A stretch of 64,000 nucleotides of DNA from Lentisphaerae bacterium GWF2_57_35 (GTDB lineage Bacteria > Verrucomicrobiota > Kiritimatiellia > CAIQIC01 > GWF2-57-35): the NCBI GenBank assembly GCA_001804865.1, contig MHBK01000043.1:23669-87668 (forward strand), written 5' to 3'. Position 1 is the stretch's first letter, and the number at the start of each line of letters is the position of its first letter. Below, piece by piece: positions 8,753 through 17,499 of this stretch. The translations under genes were made by a program, and so were the position numbers. The notes below the pieces were generated by a model. The model was given only the letters and a program-made list of their open reading frames with translations, was not told the origin of the DNA and ran no database searches.

Positions 8753-9660
8753 TCGAAGCCCGGGATGTCACGGTTGTCTTCAAGCGCGGAATCCGCCGCA
8801 AGCCGCTCCGGGCGCTCGACGGCTTTAACGTTACGGTCCATCGGGGCGATGTGTTCGGTTTGCTGGGACCCAACGGCGCAGGCAAGTCGACGGCCATGTA
8901 CTGTTTTCTCGGACTGATCCGTCCGACGCAGGGCAGCATCCGGGTCGGAGGATTGGAGCCCGTGCCCGGAAGCAAGTCGTTCGAACGCATTGCTTATGTT
9001 CCCGAAGAACCCCATTACCATCTTTATTTGACGGTGTTCGAGGCGCTGCGCTATTACGCCGGGTTGTATGTAAACGATATTCCCAAAGCGCGCCTGGAAG
9101 AGGCCATCCGGCGGGTGGGGCTTACGGAATTTCGAGATATGCGGCTCGACCGTTGCTCCAAAGGCATGAAGCAGAAGCTGGGGATAGCGACCTGTCTGAT
9201 TACGCAGCCGGATCTGGTCTTCCTCGACGAACCGACCCGCGGCCTCGATCCCGTGATCGTCAAAGAGTTCCGGGACATCATCCTCGATATGAATCGGCAG
9301 GGCGCCACGTTCGTGATCAATTCGCACATTCTGTCCGAGGTTGAAATGGTCTGCAACCGGGTGGCGATCATGGATCATGGGCGGGTCGTGGTGCAGGACG
9401 ATCTTCGCCAGTTGATGAAGTACGATTCGGACACCTACATCGTGGAATTCAGCGGTCCCGATGGACTCGTGCTGCCGGAGTTTATGACGGCCACGCCGTC
9501 CCTGCACGACCTCCGCCGGGGCGCCTTGCCCTCGCAGCACCTGCCGGAATTCATGCGCTTTGTCGAGACGTCAGGGATTAAACTGTGGTCGTGCGCGCTC
9601 AAACGGCAGAATTTGGAAGAAGCCTTCTTCAAGATCCTGAAAGGCGGGCCGATGGGATGA
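8749..9660 (+). CDS. ABC-2 type transporter ATP-binding protein
   Basis: A 303-residue ABC ATPase. Walker A is GPNGAGKST (about 43), the signature is CSKGMKQKLG (about 140, a variant LSxGQ typical of ABC-2/CcmA-like ATPases), Walker B is LVFLDEP (about 160), and the H-loop is NSHILSE (about 193). The C-terminal ~80 residues form the accessory region seen in NatA/YhaQ-like subunits. The start at 8749 overlaps the thioredoxin stop by ATGA and is preferred over the longer open frame from 8638. The stop overlaps the permease start in the same way. It energises export (or less likely import) through the next gene's product; cargo unknown. Confidence 0.9.
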   Translation: MIEARDVTVVFKRGIRRKPLRALDGFNVTVHRGDVFGLLGPNGAGKSTAMYCFLGLIRPTQGSIRVGGLEPVPGSKSFERIAYVPEEPHYHLYLTVFEALRYYAGLYVNDIPKARLEEAIRRVGLTEFRDMRLDRCSKGMKQKLGIATCLITQPDLVFLDEPTRGLDPVIVKEFRDIILDMNRQGATFVINSHILSEVEMVCNRVAIMDHGRVVVQDDLRQLMKYDSDTYIVEFSGPDGLVLPEFMTATPSLHDLRRGALPSQHLPEFMRFVETSGIKLWSCALKRQNLEEAFFKILKGGPMG

Positions 9661-10466
9661 AAGCCTTCCGCGCCAATTTGATCGCCAACTTGATTTTCTT
9701 CCGCCGGAATCGCTTGGCGGCTTTGGTGGCGTTGTTCATTTGCTTTATTTGGGCCACGACGTTGATCCCATCGTTGTTTTTTGTCTCGGCTCGCGACAAG
9801 TTTCAGCTCATCAAAATGTTGATCGAACAATCGCAATGGTTCGTGATGTTTTTTACGGCGTCGCTGGCCGTGATGACGCTCTACTACAACTTCAATCAGC
9901 GTTGCTTCAAGATGGTCATCACGAAACCCTGCCCGTCGGAGATTTGGCTGCTGGCCCATTTTGCCGCCGTGCTGCTGGTTGCCGCCGTTCTTTATATGTT
10001 CGTGCTCGCGGGCGCTCTTATCTTGTTCAAAGTGTGGCATATTCCGTTGCAATGGGGCGTCTTCTACGTGATCGCAGAAGGGTTCTTGCAGTTGGTGGTC
10101 ATCCTTTCCGTCTTGTCGTTTCTGGTCACGGTCATGCATCCGTTTCTGGCGATCATCCTGATCTCGATTTTCAACGAAGGAACCTTCTACGGCCTGCTGG
10201 TGCTCTTGTCGGCGGCCCTTCATCAGGCCACTGCGCCGTGGGTCAAATTCTGGTATGGCGCGGCCAACGTCGCGACGTATGCCTTTTATCTGATCCTTCC
10301 CAGCTACTCGCTTTTCGAAAAGAAAGTCCCCACCCTCCACAGCACCCTGCGCATGGGTTGGGGCGATCTCAAGTGGCTGGGGCTGTCGTTTCTCTACACG
10401 GTTCTGGCCGGCGCGCTGTTTTACACGTTGTCCGCCCTGGCGCTCCGTCGTCGTCGGCATACGTAA
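9657..10466 (+). CDS. ABC-2 type transporter permease
   Basis: A 269-residue membrane protein with about six transmembrane segments (from residue 18 to 263), size and layout of ABC-2 permeases that partner with the preceding ATPase. The ATG overlaps the ATPase stop (ATGA), showing translational coupling; the longer frame from 9585 would lie inside the ATPase gene and is rejected. No export cargo is identifiable, but the coupling with a TlpA/CcmH-like protein suggests a role in assembly of a periplasmic redox or metal protein. Confidence 0.82.
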   Translation: MKAFRANLIANLIFFRRNRLAALVALFICFIWATTLIPSLFFVSARDKFQLIKMLIEQSQWFVMFFTASLAVMTLYYNFNQRCFKMVITKPCPSEIWLLAHFAAVLLVAAVLYMFVLAGALILFKVWHIPLQWGVFYVIAEGFLQLVVILSVLSFLVTVMHPFLAIILISIFNEGTFYGLLVLLSAALHQATAPWVKFWYGAANVATYAFYLILPSYSLFEKKVPTLHSTLRMGWGDLKWLGLSFLYTVLAGALFYTLSALALRRRRHT

Positions 10467-10532
10467 GCTTTTGTTGCAATGGCTCGCTGCAGGATGGTTG
10501 ACGTGCAGGCATGTTTAGAATACATTGCCTAC

Positions 10533-10793
10533 ATGAACAAGAGGCAAGACATTCAGTATACCCTCCGAAGCATCCCGCCGCGCATCGATAGGGTGCTGCG
10601 GGAGAGTTCCGTCAAGGAGCAGAAAAGTCTGAATGAATTGGCCATCGCTGCTTTGGCCAAGGGACTGGGAATTGCGGAGGAAGAGGTTCGGTATCACGAT
10701 TTGGACGATCTGGCGGGAACCTGGGTCGAGGATCCCAAGTTTGACAAGGCCCTCAAGGACATGGATAAGATCGATCCGGAGTTGTGGAAGTGA
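10533..10793 (+). CDS. Antitoxin of a VapBC-type pair (ribbon-helix-helix-like)
   Basis: An 86-residue protein: a short beta strand (IQYTLRSIPPRI), a helix-turn-helix-like SLNELAIAALAKGLGI, and an acidic C-terminal tail (DLDDLAGTWVEDPKF) of the sort that wraps PIN toxins. This is the size and plan of RHH antitoxins next to VapC. The ATG at 10533 is preferred to the open frame from 10479 since it begins just before the fold. Its stop overlaps the toxin's GTG start. It probably also represses its own promoter, as is usual for such antitoxins. Confidence 0.75.
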   Translation: MNKRQDIQYTLRSIPPRIDRVLRESSVKEQKSLNELAIAALAKGLGIAEEEVRYHDLDDLAGTWVEDPKFDKALKDMDKIDPELWK

Positions 10794-11176
10794 AAGTCTT
10801 GATTGATACCAACCGGTATCGCGATTTCTGCTCTGCCGATCGGCAGACCGTGGATTGGTTCCAACGCGCCGAGGAAATTTGCCTCCCTTTTGTCTGTCTG
10901 GCCGAGTTGCGCGCCGGATTCCTGTGCGGAACAAAGGCCCGGAGCAACGAGAGCGTGTTGACGCGGTTCTTGAATCGCAGCCGCGTCCGGGTGCTTTATC
11001 CCGACGAGCACACAACTCACCATTATGCTCATATCTTTCATCAATTGCGCGTACAGGGAACGCCGATTCCCACCAACGACATATGGATTGCCGCCCTGGC
11101 CGTGCAACACGATCTTTATCTCCTGTCGCGCGATCGACACTTCGATCGCCTGCCGCAGATTCCGCGCTTGAATTGA
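10790..11176 (+). CDS. VapC-like PIN-domain ribonuclease toxin
   Basis: A 128-residue PIN-domain protein with the acidic metal-binding set: Asp in MKVLIDTN (5), Glu in CLAELRAG (about 43), Asp in PTNDIWIAA (about 97) and Asp in SRDRHFD (about 114). VapC toxins cleave tRNA or rRNA. The start is taken as GTG at 10790, overlapping the antitoxin stop (GTGA); a GTG two codons upstream (10784) is possible. Length and context fit a type II toxin-antitoxin module. Confidence 0.85.
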   Translation: MKVLIDTNRYRDFCSADRQTVDWFQRAEEICLPFVCLAELRAGFLCGTKARSNESVLTRFLNRSRVRVLYPDEHTTHHYAHIFHQLRVQGTPIPTNDIWIAALAVQHDLYLLSRDRHFDRLPQIPRLN

Positions 11177-11263
11177 TGTTTGAGCAATCTGCATGCGATC
11201 CTTCGCGGCTATCTCAAGAGAGCGGACATTTATATGCCGCGAATCATTGCGACGGCTTCCAAA

Positions 11264-11294
11264 ATTGCAAATTGGCAATCGCAAATTGCAAATT
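11264..11294. repeat. Direct repeat of ATTGCAAATT
   Basis: ATTGCAAATT occurs at 11264-11273 and 11285-11294, with GGCAATCGCAA between, immediately 3' of the minus-strand gene ending at 11297. It resembles the small repeat found just after the pullulanase gene in position, not in sequence. Confidence 0.55.
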
Positions 11295-11296
11295 CT

Positions 11297-12196
11297 TCAA
11301 GTCCACTTGGGGCAGACTTTGAGGTAGGGACAGCGTCGGCAGGGGGCGTCGTCTTCGGTGGTGTCGAAGTTGTCTTCGGCGGCGGTGTTGGTTTCCGGGT
11401 CGTCGAGGGGGAATTGCATCTCGTCGGCGGAGTCGTGAATGTATTCCTTGGCAAAATTTAGGGCGTCCTCATCCACGGCGTGCCGATGTTCCTCGCCGGT
11501 GGACAGCTCGACGTCGACGAGCTGGATTTTTTCGAGGGATACGTTCCACTTTGAGGCAGCGTATAAAACCCGGCCGGCGGATTCGATATCGTCGAGCTGA
11601 AGCGGCGATTCCATGCGCCAGTGGACCAGTTCGATGCGATCGTCGCGACGGAACGCAAAGCCGGGCCGGACGCGGACGGGCAGCCCGTCGAGGATGAATT
11701 CGACCCCCTTGGGCGATTCAAGCCGGGCTTCAGGGGGCAGGGCCAGAATCCACTTCAGGGTTTCCGATTCGAGAAAACGCCGGACGGCGTCTTCGGCGCG
11801 GTCTGCGTTTTCCTTCCAAATATGATCCGGGACTTTGAGTTGGTATTCGTGCTCGAAAAGGCCTTTCGACGCGTTGCCCGCCTGACGGTAGAGGCCGTTC
11901 CGGGAATCGCGGAAGTCGGCGCGCATGGCGGTCAGCAGTTCCTGGACGAGAATGTCGGCAGCCGGAGGGGGATTGCCGGATTCCAACACGGCGCGGATGA
12001 TCCGTTGGACCTGTTCGTTAGCCCAATCCTGGCGGTGGTTAAGACGATGCAGGATCGCAATTTCTTTGTCGCGTGGACCGCCCGTCTGAGGGGATAATCC
12101 CGCATAATATCTAAAAAAATACTGCCGCAAGCAGGTTTTGAACGTAAAATCCCGCTCCCGCGACCAAAAAAACCGTGTTTTTGCGTCTTTTTCCAT
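11297..12196 (-). CDS. PD-(D/E)XK nuclease-like protein with Fe-S cysteines, catalytic motif degraded
   Basis: A 299-residue protein resembling the Cas4/AddB/RecB-like nuclease family. It has an N-terminal Cys in the family sequence FKTCLRQYFFRYY (about 21) and C-terminal CRRCPYLKVC (about 287-296), together a likely four-Cys 4Fe-4S cluster. At the place where active relatives have the PD...(D/E)xK pair, this one reads VRPGFAF (about 178) and ELVHWRMES (about 190): the Asp is Gly and the DxK Lys is replaced. I infer loss of nuclease activity with retention of the cluster and fold. It is convergent with the toxin gene and divergent from purSL. A poorly conserved AAGG precedes the ATG. Confidence 0.65.
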   Translation of the reverse strand: MEKDAKTRFFWSRERDFTFKTCLRQYFFRYYAGLSPQTGGPRDKEIAILHRLNHRQDWANEQVQRIIRAVLESGNPPPAADILVQELLTAMRADFRDSRNGLYRQAGNASKGLFEHEYQLKVPDHIWKENADRAEDAVRRFLESETLKWILALPPEARLESPKGVEFILDGLPVRVRPGFAFRRDDRIELVHWRMESPLQLDDIESAGRVLYAASKWNVSLEKIQLVDVELSTGEEHRHAVDEDALNFAKEYIHDSADEMQFPLDDPETNTAAEDNFDTTEDDAPCRRCPYLKVCPKWT

Positions 12197-12308
12197 TTTG
12201 CAGTGCCTTCCCGTATCGAGCTATAGTAATAAACATCTGGAATTGCACATCTTTTTGTGTATTGTTTCAGTTCTTTTCACGGAAAACAGCTAATTAACAG
12301 TTCAATTT

Positions 12309-15299
12309 ATGTCATTTCGAATAGAAATTGGTTTAAAACGCGGCGTTCGCGATCCCCGGGGCGATGGAGTCGTATCCAAGGCGCGCAGTTTTCTGCGGCT
12401 GCCGGTGGGTTCCTGCCGCACACGGGACGTGTACAAGGTGGACCTCGATTTGCCGGCGCGCGATCAGCGGAAGGTGCAGAAGGCTTTTGCCGACCCTGTC
12501 ATTGCCCGTTCGGCACTGGGACGGTTGCCGGCGGCATCCTTTGCCTGGATGATCGAAGTGGGGTTCAAACCCGGCGTGACGGATAATGTCGGCCGCACCG
12601 CCCAAGTGGTGGTGGCCGATGTACTCGACCGGGAGCTGGGCGTTCACGAAGGGGTTTATACCTCGGTTCAATATTTTCTGACTGGACACGAGTTGACCCG
12701 CGAGGATGCTTCCCGGCTGGGCCGCGACCTGCTCGCCAACGAGTTGATTCAGACGATTCGCGTGTTCTCCCCGGAAGAATGGGCGGTCGAGCCGGTGGAC
12801 AATACGGTTCCGGTGATCCGCGAGAAGACCGAGCCAGTAGTCAAAACGATGGACCTGAGCGGCTCCGACGAAGCCTTGATGAAGATCAGCCGCGACGGCA
12901 TTCTTTCCCTGAGCTTGGAGGAAATGCACGCGATCCGCGATTATTTCCGCAGTCCGGAAGTGCAGAAGGCCCGGTCGGAATCGGGCTTGGGAAGCCAGCC
13001 GACCGATGTCGAACTCGAATGCCTGGCGCAAACCTGGTCGGAACACTGCAAGCACAAGATTTTTTCCGGCATCATCCGCTATGTGGACGAGAACGGCCGC
13101 GAGGAAACCATCGACTCGCTCTTCAAAACATTCATTCGCGGCTCAACCGAAGAGATTACGAAAAAGATCGATTGGCTGGTCTCGGTGTTCAGCGACAATG
13201 CCGGAGTTATCAAGTTTAACGAGCACTACAACATTTCCTACAAGGTCGAAACGCACAACAGCCCGTCGGCTTTGGATCCGTACGGCGGAGCCATTACCGG
13301 AATCGTCGGGGTGAACCGCGATCCGATGGGCACGGGCATGGGGTGCGAGCTGGTCTGCAACAGTTGGGGTTACTGCCTGGGCTCTCCGTTCTACGACGGG
13401 CACTTGCCCGAGGGCTTGATGCATCCTCGCCGCATCCGCGACGGCGTGCATCACGGCGTCATCGATGGCGGCAATCAGAGCGGCATTCCCTGGGTACGGG
13501 GATTCGAACGCTTCGACGACCGGTTCATCGGGAAGCCGCTGGTTTATTGCGGCACCGTCGGTCGTATTCCACGCCTGCTTCAGGATCGGCCCTCGGAACG
13601 CAAGGAAATCATGCCTGGCGATGCCATCGTCATGTGCGGCGGCCGCATCGGCAAGGACGGCATTCACGGCGCCACTTTTTCGTCCGAAGAGCTTCGGCAG
13701 GAATCGCCGGCGCAAGCCGTACAGATCGGCGACCCGATCACGCAACGGAAGATGTACGAATTTTTGATGGAAGCGCGCGATCTGGGGCTGTTTCGCGCCA
13801 TTACCGACAACGGCGCCGGCGGCTTGAGTTCCTCTCTCGGCGAGATGAGCCGGTTGAGCGGCGGAGCGGATTTAGATCTGACTCATGCGCCGCTGAAATA
13901 CGATGGCCTCCAGCCTTGGGAAATCCTGCTTTCGGAGGCCCAGGAACGGATGTCGTTGGCGGTTTTTCCAGAAAAACTCGACGAATTTATGGCCTTGGCC
14001 AAACGGCGGGATGTCGAAGCCGTGGCGCTGGGCCAATTTACGGATTCCGGCGCTTTTGTCGTCCGCTATGCCGGAAAAATCGTGGCTCGCATCGACATGG
14101 AATTTCTCCATGAAGGTTGCCCCCGATTGCACATGGAAGCGCGTTGGACGCCTCCGCAGATTGCCGCGCCGAAGCGGCCTCGTCGCGGCGACCGCACGCG
14201 GGTTCTCGAGAAAATTCTGGGCAGTTTAAATGCCTGCTCCAAGGAATACAAATCGCGGATTTACGACGGCGAAGTGAAGGGCTTGAGCGTTGTGAAGCCG
14301 TTTGTCGGCGTGTTTAGCGACGCCCCGAGCGATGCCACGATCATGCGCGTCGAACACGGGACCCACGAAGGCATTGTTCTTGCGGAAGGGATTAATCCCT
14401 TTTTCTCCGACCTCGACACCTATCACATGATGGCCAGCGTAATCGACGAGGCGGTTCGACGCATTATCAGCGTCGGCGGAAAGCTTGGGCAGATGGCGGG
14501 CTTGGACAATTTCTGCTGGCCCGATCCCGTTCTGTCCGAGAAAACCCCGGACGGCCTGTACAAAATGGCCCAGTTGGTGCGGGCCAACAAAGCCTTGTAT
14601 GACCTGACGGTCGCTTACGGCGTTCCCGCCATTTCCGGCAAGGACAGCATGAAAAACGATTCCGTCCGCGGAGGGCGAAAGATTTCCATTCCGCCGACGG
14701 TGCTGTTCTCCACGATCGCCAAGATGGACGATGTCCGCAAGGCCGTGACGATGGATTTCAAGAAGCCAGGCGATGTGGTGTATGTCATCGGCCTGACCCG
14801 CGACGAAATGGGCGCTTCGGAGTATTACCGCCTGCTCGCCGCAGGACAGGGGAATGCGGCGGACTACGGAGGCGCGGCGCCCCAAGTCGATGCCGAAAAG
14901 GCCAAAGCCTTGTATGAAACCATGTCCAAAGCCACGGATGCCGGACTCCTTCGGTCTTCGCATACGCCCACGCTCGGAGGCTTGGCGGCCGCGTTTGCGC
15001 TGGCGGCCATGGGCGGAAACCTGGGAGCGGAAATTCGCCTGGCGGATGTCCCGGCCGATGCGGGCCTGAGCGACGATGAGCTGCTCTTCTCGGAATCCAA
15101 CAGCCGGTTTGTAGTAACCTGCGCCCCAGAGAAAGCCGGCGAATTGGAAGCCCTGTTCCAAGGGCGGCCTTGCGCCCGTGTAGGGAGCGTGGCGCAGGAG
15201 CCTCGACTGAAAGTACATGGGCTCCAAGGTACAACCGTGTTGAATGGCGATATCGCCGATTTGCGCAAGGCATTCAAGAAAACGCTTTATGGAATTTAA
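12309..15299 (+). CDS. purL: Phosphoribosylformylglycinamidine synthase, PurS-PurL fusion
   Basis: A 996-residue synthetase subunit of the fourth step of purine synthesis, turning FGAR, ATP and ammonia into FGAM. The first ~170 residues look like a duplicated PurS-type dimer domain; the rest is PurL, with VETHNSPSALDPYGGAITG (about 314) and DNGAGGLSSSLGEMSRLSG (about 500) of the ATP/FGAR sites. It lacks the C-terminal glutaminase domain of the large enterobacterial enzyme; that activity is in the next gene. The arrangement matches the PurSL subtype. It is divergent from the nuclease-like gene across 112 bases; no purine riboswitch or clear promoter was recognised there. Confidence 0.93.
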   Translation: MSFRIEIGLKRGVRDPRGDGVVSKARSFLRLPVGSCRTRDVYKVDLDLPARDQRKVQKAFADPVIARSALGRLPAASFAWMIEVGFKPGVTDNVGRTAQVVVADVLDRELGVHEGVYTSVQYFLTGHELTREDASRLGRDLLANELIQTIRVFSPEEWAVEPVDNTVPVIREKTEPVVKTMDLSGSDEALMKISRDGILSLSLEEMHAIRDYFRSPEVQKARSESGLGSQPTDVELECLAQTWSEHCKHKIFSGIIRYVDENGREETIDSLFKTFIRGSTEEITKKIDWLVSVFSDNAGVIKFNEHYNISYKVETHNSPSALDPYGGAITGIVGVNRDPMGTGMGCELVCNSWGYCLGSPFYDGHLPEGLMHPRRIRDGVHHGVIDGGNQSGIPWVRGFERFDDRFIGKPLVYCGTVGRIPRLLQDRPSERKEIMPGDAIVMCGGRIGKDGIHGATFSSEELRQESPAQAVQIGDPITQRKMYEFLMEARDLGLFRAITDNGAGGLSSSLGEMSRLSGGADLDLTHAPLKYDGLQPWEILLSEAQERMSLAVFPEKLDEFMALAKRRDVEAVALGQFTDSGAFVVRYAGKIVARIDMEFLHEGCPRLHMEARWTPPQIAAPKRPRRGDRTRVLEKILGSLNACSKEYKSRIYDGEVKGLSVVKPFVGVFSDAPSDATIMRVEHGTHEGIVLAEGINPFFSDLDTYHMMASVIDEAVRRIISVGGKLGQMAGLDNFCWPDPVLSEKTPDGLYKMAQLVRANKALYDLTVAYGVPAISGKDSMKNDSVRGGRKISIPPTVLFSTIAKMDDVRKAVTMDFKKPGDVVYVIGLTRDEMGASEYYRLLAAGQGNAADYGGAAPQVDAEKAKALYETMSKATDAGLLRSSHTPTLGGLAAAFALAAMGGNLGAEIRLADVPADAGLSDDELLFSESNSRFVVTCAPEKAGELEALFQGRPCARVGSVAQEPRLKVHGLQGTTVLNGDIADLRKAFKKTLYGI

Positions 15300-15302
15300 G
15301 TT

Positions 15303-16112
15303 ATGACGGCTAAAACGGTATCGGTGTTAATTATTACAGGCTATGGGTTGAACTGCGAGGCGGAGTCCCGGCATGCCTGGGAACTGGCGGGCGCCAATGT
15401 ACAGTTCATTCATTTGAACGATCTGCTGGCGGAACCGGCGAGGCTTCACGGATTCCAGGCTCTGATGTTTATCGGCGGCTTTTCCTACGGCGATCACCTG
15501 AGTTCGGGCCATGTCTTTGCCGTTCGCGTCCGGCATCGCATGAGCGAGGAGCTTCGGCGGTTCATCGACGAGGGCAAGCTGATTCTGGGGGTCTGCAATG
15601 GCTTTCAAATCATGGTCAAGCTGGGTTTGCTCCCAGGATTCGATAAGGATTATTTCACCCAAAAAGTTTCCTTGATGCAGAACGATTGCGGTTCCTTTCA
15701 GAATTTCTGGGTAAAACTGCGATTTGAGGCTTCGTCTCCCTGCGTGTTTACGCAAGGGCTGGATTTCATGCCCATGCCCGTTCGACACGGGGAGGGAAAA
15801 ATATTTGCCTTAGATAAGGGGCTCGTTGAACGACTGGAAGCGGAAGGTTGCGTGGCGTGTCGCTATGCCGATCCTGTTTCGGGCGAATCGACGATGGCGT
15901 TTCCTCATAATCCCAACGGTTCATTGAATGCCATTGCCGGCTTATGCGATCCTTCCGGCCGCATTTTTGGTTTGATGCCTCATCCTGAAGCGTATTTGTA
16001 CCCCGAAAATCATCCCCAATGGCAAGTCCAACGCTTGGACGGAACTATTCCTGAACGAGGCTTGGGCTTGAAGCTGTTTCAGAATGCCGTGAACTATTTG
16101 CAGAATGCCTGA
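15303..16112 (+). CDS. purQ: Phosphoribosylformylglycinamidine synthase, glutaminase subunit
   Basis: A 269-residue class I glutamine amidotransferase that supplies ammonia to PurL. The nucleophile Cys is in LGVCNGFQIM (about 100) and the His-Glu pair is in LMPHPEAYLYPENHP (about 227). At 269 residues it is longer than the ~225-residue Bacillus-type PurQ and nearer the C-terminal domain of the large fused enzyme. It begins three bases after the purSL stop, so the two are cotranscribed. The gene is convergent with the exported protein ending at 16134. Confidence 0.93.
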   Translation: MTAKTVSVLIITGYGLNCEAESRHAWELAGANVQFIHLNDLLAEPARLHGFQALMFIGGFSYGDHLSSGHVFAVRVRHRMSEELRRFIDEGKLILGVCNGFQIMVKLGLLPGFDKDYFTQKVSLMQNDCGSFQNFWVKLRFEASSPCVFTQGLDFMPMPVRHGEGKIFALDKGLVERLEAEGCVACRYADPVSGESTMAFPHNPNGSLNAIAGLCDPSGRIFGLMPHPEAYLYPENHPQWQVQRLDGTIPERGLGLKLFQNAVNYLQNA

Positions 16113-16133
16113 CCGCGTTGAACAAAGCGGCCC

Positions 16134-17282
16134 TCATCTACCCGATAGCGACCGAAAATCCTTGGGAGGGGACTGCAACGAATTGAATTGCCCCAACGGT
16201 TGCGATGAAAGAGGCATTTGACCAGACAAAGATCCCGATGCCTTGCGCGTATCCGTCATGAAGGAGCTGCCCAAATCGCTGGATACCGGACGGAACGCCG
16301 AATCCTGGTTTTTAAATATCGAGCTTCCTGAGCCAGTAAAAGGGGAACTGGCGGATAAGGTTTTAGACAGCTCTGGTTTGCCTGAGAGACTTAATGAGCC
16401 CGGCATTGAAAATGCCGATCCCTTGGTTGACGCCGATATGTCCTTTAAAATAGTGGCTGTTTGAGTTAACCCCGCCGGTGCTTCCGTTTGCCGGCTGCGG
16501 GTTCGCTCCAGTCCCCACGCCGCATCTGTTCCCGACCCGCGATCCAGCATTTCATTTTTCGGCTGAGCGCTAAACGACCGCGAGTCGGCGGGACGCATCC
16601 TTTCGACCGGAAGGCGGGCTGCGGGCGACTTATTGTTATCCATCGGATTTCTTCCTGCTAGCAAACTGTCCGGCGAATCGTCCAGGGGGCTTGTAAGGAG
16701 CGGTCGAGATTGAACGGGTTCGAAGGCGCTTGACTGGAGCGGGGAGGGTTTTGCCGGTTGTTCCCGATCCGGTTTTTGCAGCGTCAGTTTAGATGGGCTG
16801 TCATCGGATGAGGTCAGCGGTCGTTCCATTTCTTCTTCGTCGTCTTGCCTCGTTTGATTTCTTTGCTGCTGGAGTTCTTTAAGATCGTCCGCCAGCCATC
16901 CCCAGCCGGACGGCTTCACGTCCGGCGATTTTTCGTCTTTGTCGCTGCCGGCTGGGGTGAGCCAGTTTTTGCTTTTTGCTTTTTTATCCGGTATGTAAGG
17001 CGTGGCCCGAATAGGAGAGATCAGAGAGGCTGGGTTGGCCGTTCCTTGCGCTTCCGGCAATGAAAAAAAGGAATCCTTAAAATAGGAAGAGGGCGATGTT
17101 TCTTCACCGGATTGAGTTGAAATTTCTTCGCCCAAAGCAACTTCATGCATTTGCACTCGACTATCATAGGCGTGGGCGCCCGCTGAGTTGTCTGCTGCCG
17201 AAGCAATCTGCAAACCAGAAAAAAACAACAGCCATACGCTGCCCTGTGCGTACCATTTGATTCTTGCGACATGTCTATTCAT
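16134..17282 (-). CDS. Exported low-complexity protein of unknown function
   Basis: A 382-residue protein that I do not recognise. It has a signal peptide (MNRHVARIKWYAQGSVWLLF..., cleavage near AASA about 30) and then a Ser/Pro/Asp/Gln-rich, apparently disordered body with no cysteine-rich or catalytic motif. Short phrases such as SSPFTGSGSS and SSQPLGQFNS suggest a flexible linker or surface-exposed coat. The ATG at 17282 was chosen over the frame from 17300 because it opens directly into the signal peptide. It is transcribed away from the folded intergenic element and the polysaccharide operon. Confidence 0.6.
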   Translation of the reverse strand: MNRHVARIKWYAQGSVWLLFFSGLQIASAADNSAGAHAYDSRVQMHEVALGEEISTQSGEETSPSSYFKDSFFSLPEAQGTANPASLISPIRATPYIPDKKAKSKNWLTPAGSDKDEKSPDVKPSGWGWLADDLKELQQQRNQTRQDDEEEMERPLTSSDDSPSKLTLQKPDREQPAKPSPLQSSAFEPVQSRPLLTSPLDDSPDSLLAGRNPMDNNKSPAARLPVERMRPADSRSFSAQPKNEMLDRGSGTDAAWGLERTRSRQTEAPAGLTQTATILKDISASTKGSAFSMPGSLSLSGKPELSKTLSASSPFTGSGSSIFKNQDSAFRPVSSDLGSSFMTDTRKASGSLSGQMPLSSQPLGQFNSLQSPPKDFRSLSGR

Positions 17283-17361
17283 TGCTTGAGATCTTACCAC
17301 GACGCCTGAAAATCGTCAAAACGTCAGCGGCATTTCGACGTTTGCCGGTAGATCTACATTT

Positions 17362-17404
17362 TGGAGGGTTGCGCTCCGCGTGGCAGGCAGAGCGGAACCC
17401 TCCA
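17362..17404. repeat. Imperfect hairpin, 43 bases
   Basis: Arms TGGAGGGTT and AACCCTCCA (9 of 9 paired), one G.G mismatch, then CGCTC with GAGCG, around a 13-base loop. No T-run follows on either side, so it is more like a dispersed palindromic repeat than a terminator. Confidence 0.6.
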
Positions 17405-17499
17405 TAAATCATGTACTTGGATTGCTCGAATGTGTGCCGAACCCGTTTTTGCGATCCAACAAATTGCAGTGCACATAAAAAGACCGTGCTACAAGGGGT

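Noticed and set aside
12197..12308. Purine riboswitch or PurR box upstream of purSL
   Set aside because: No convincing conserved core or paired stems were found in the 112-base gap.
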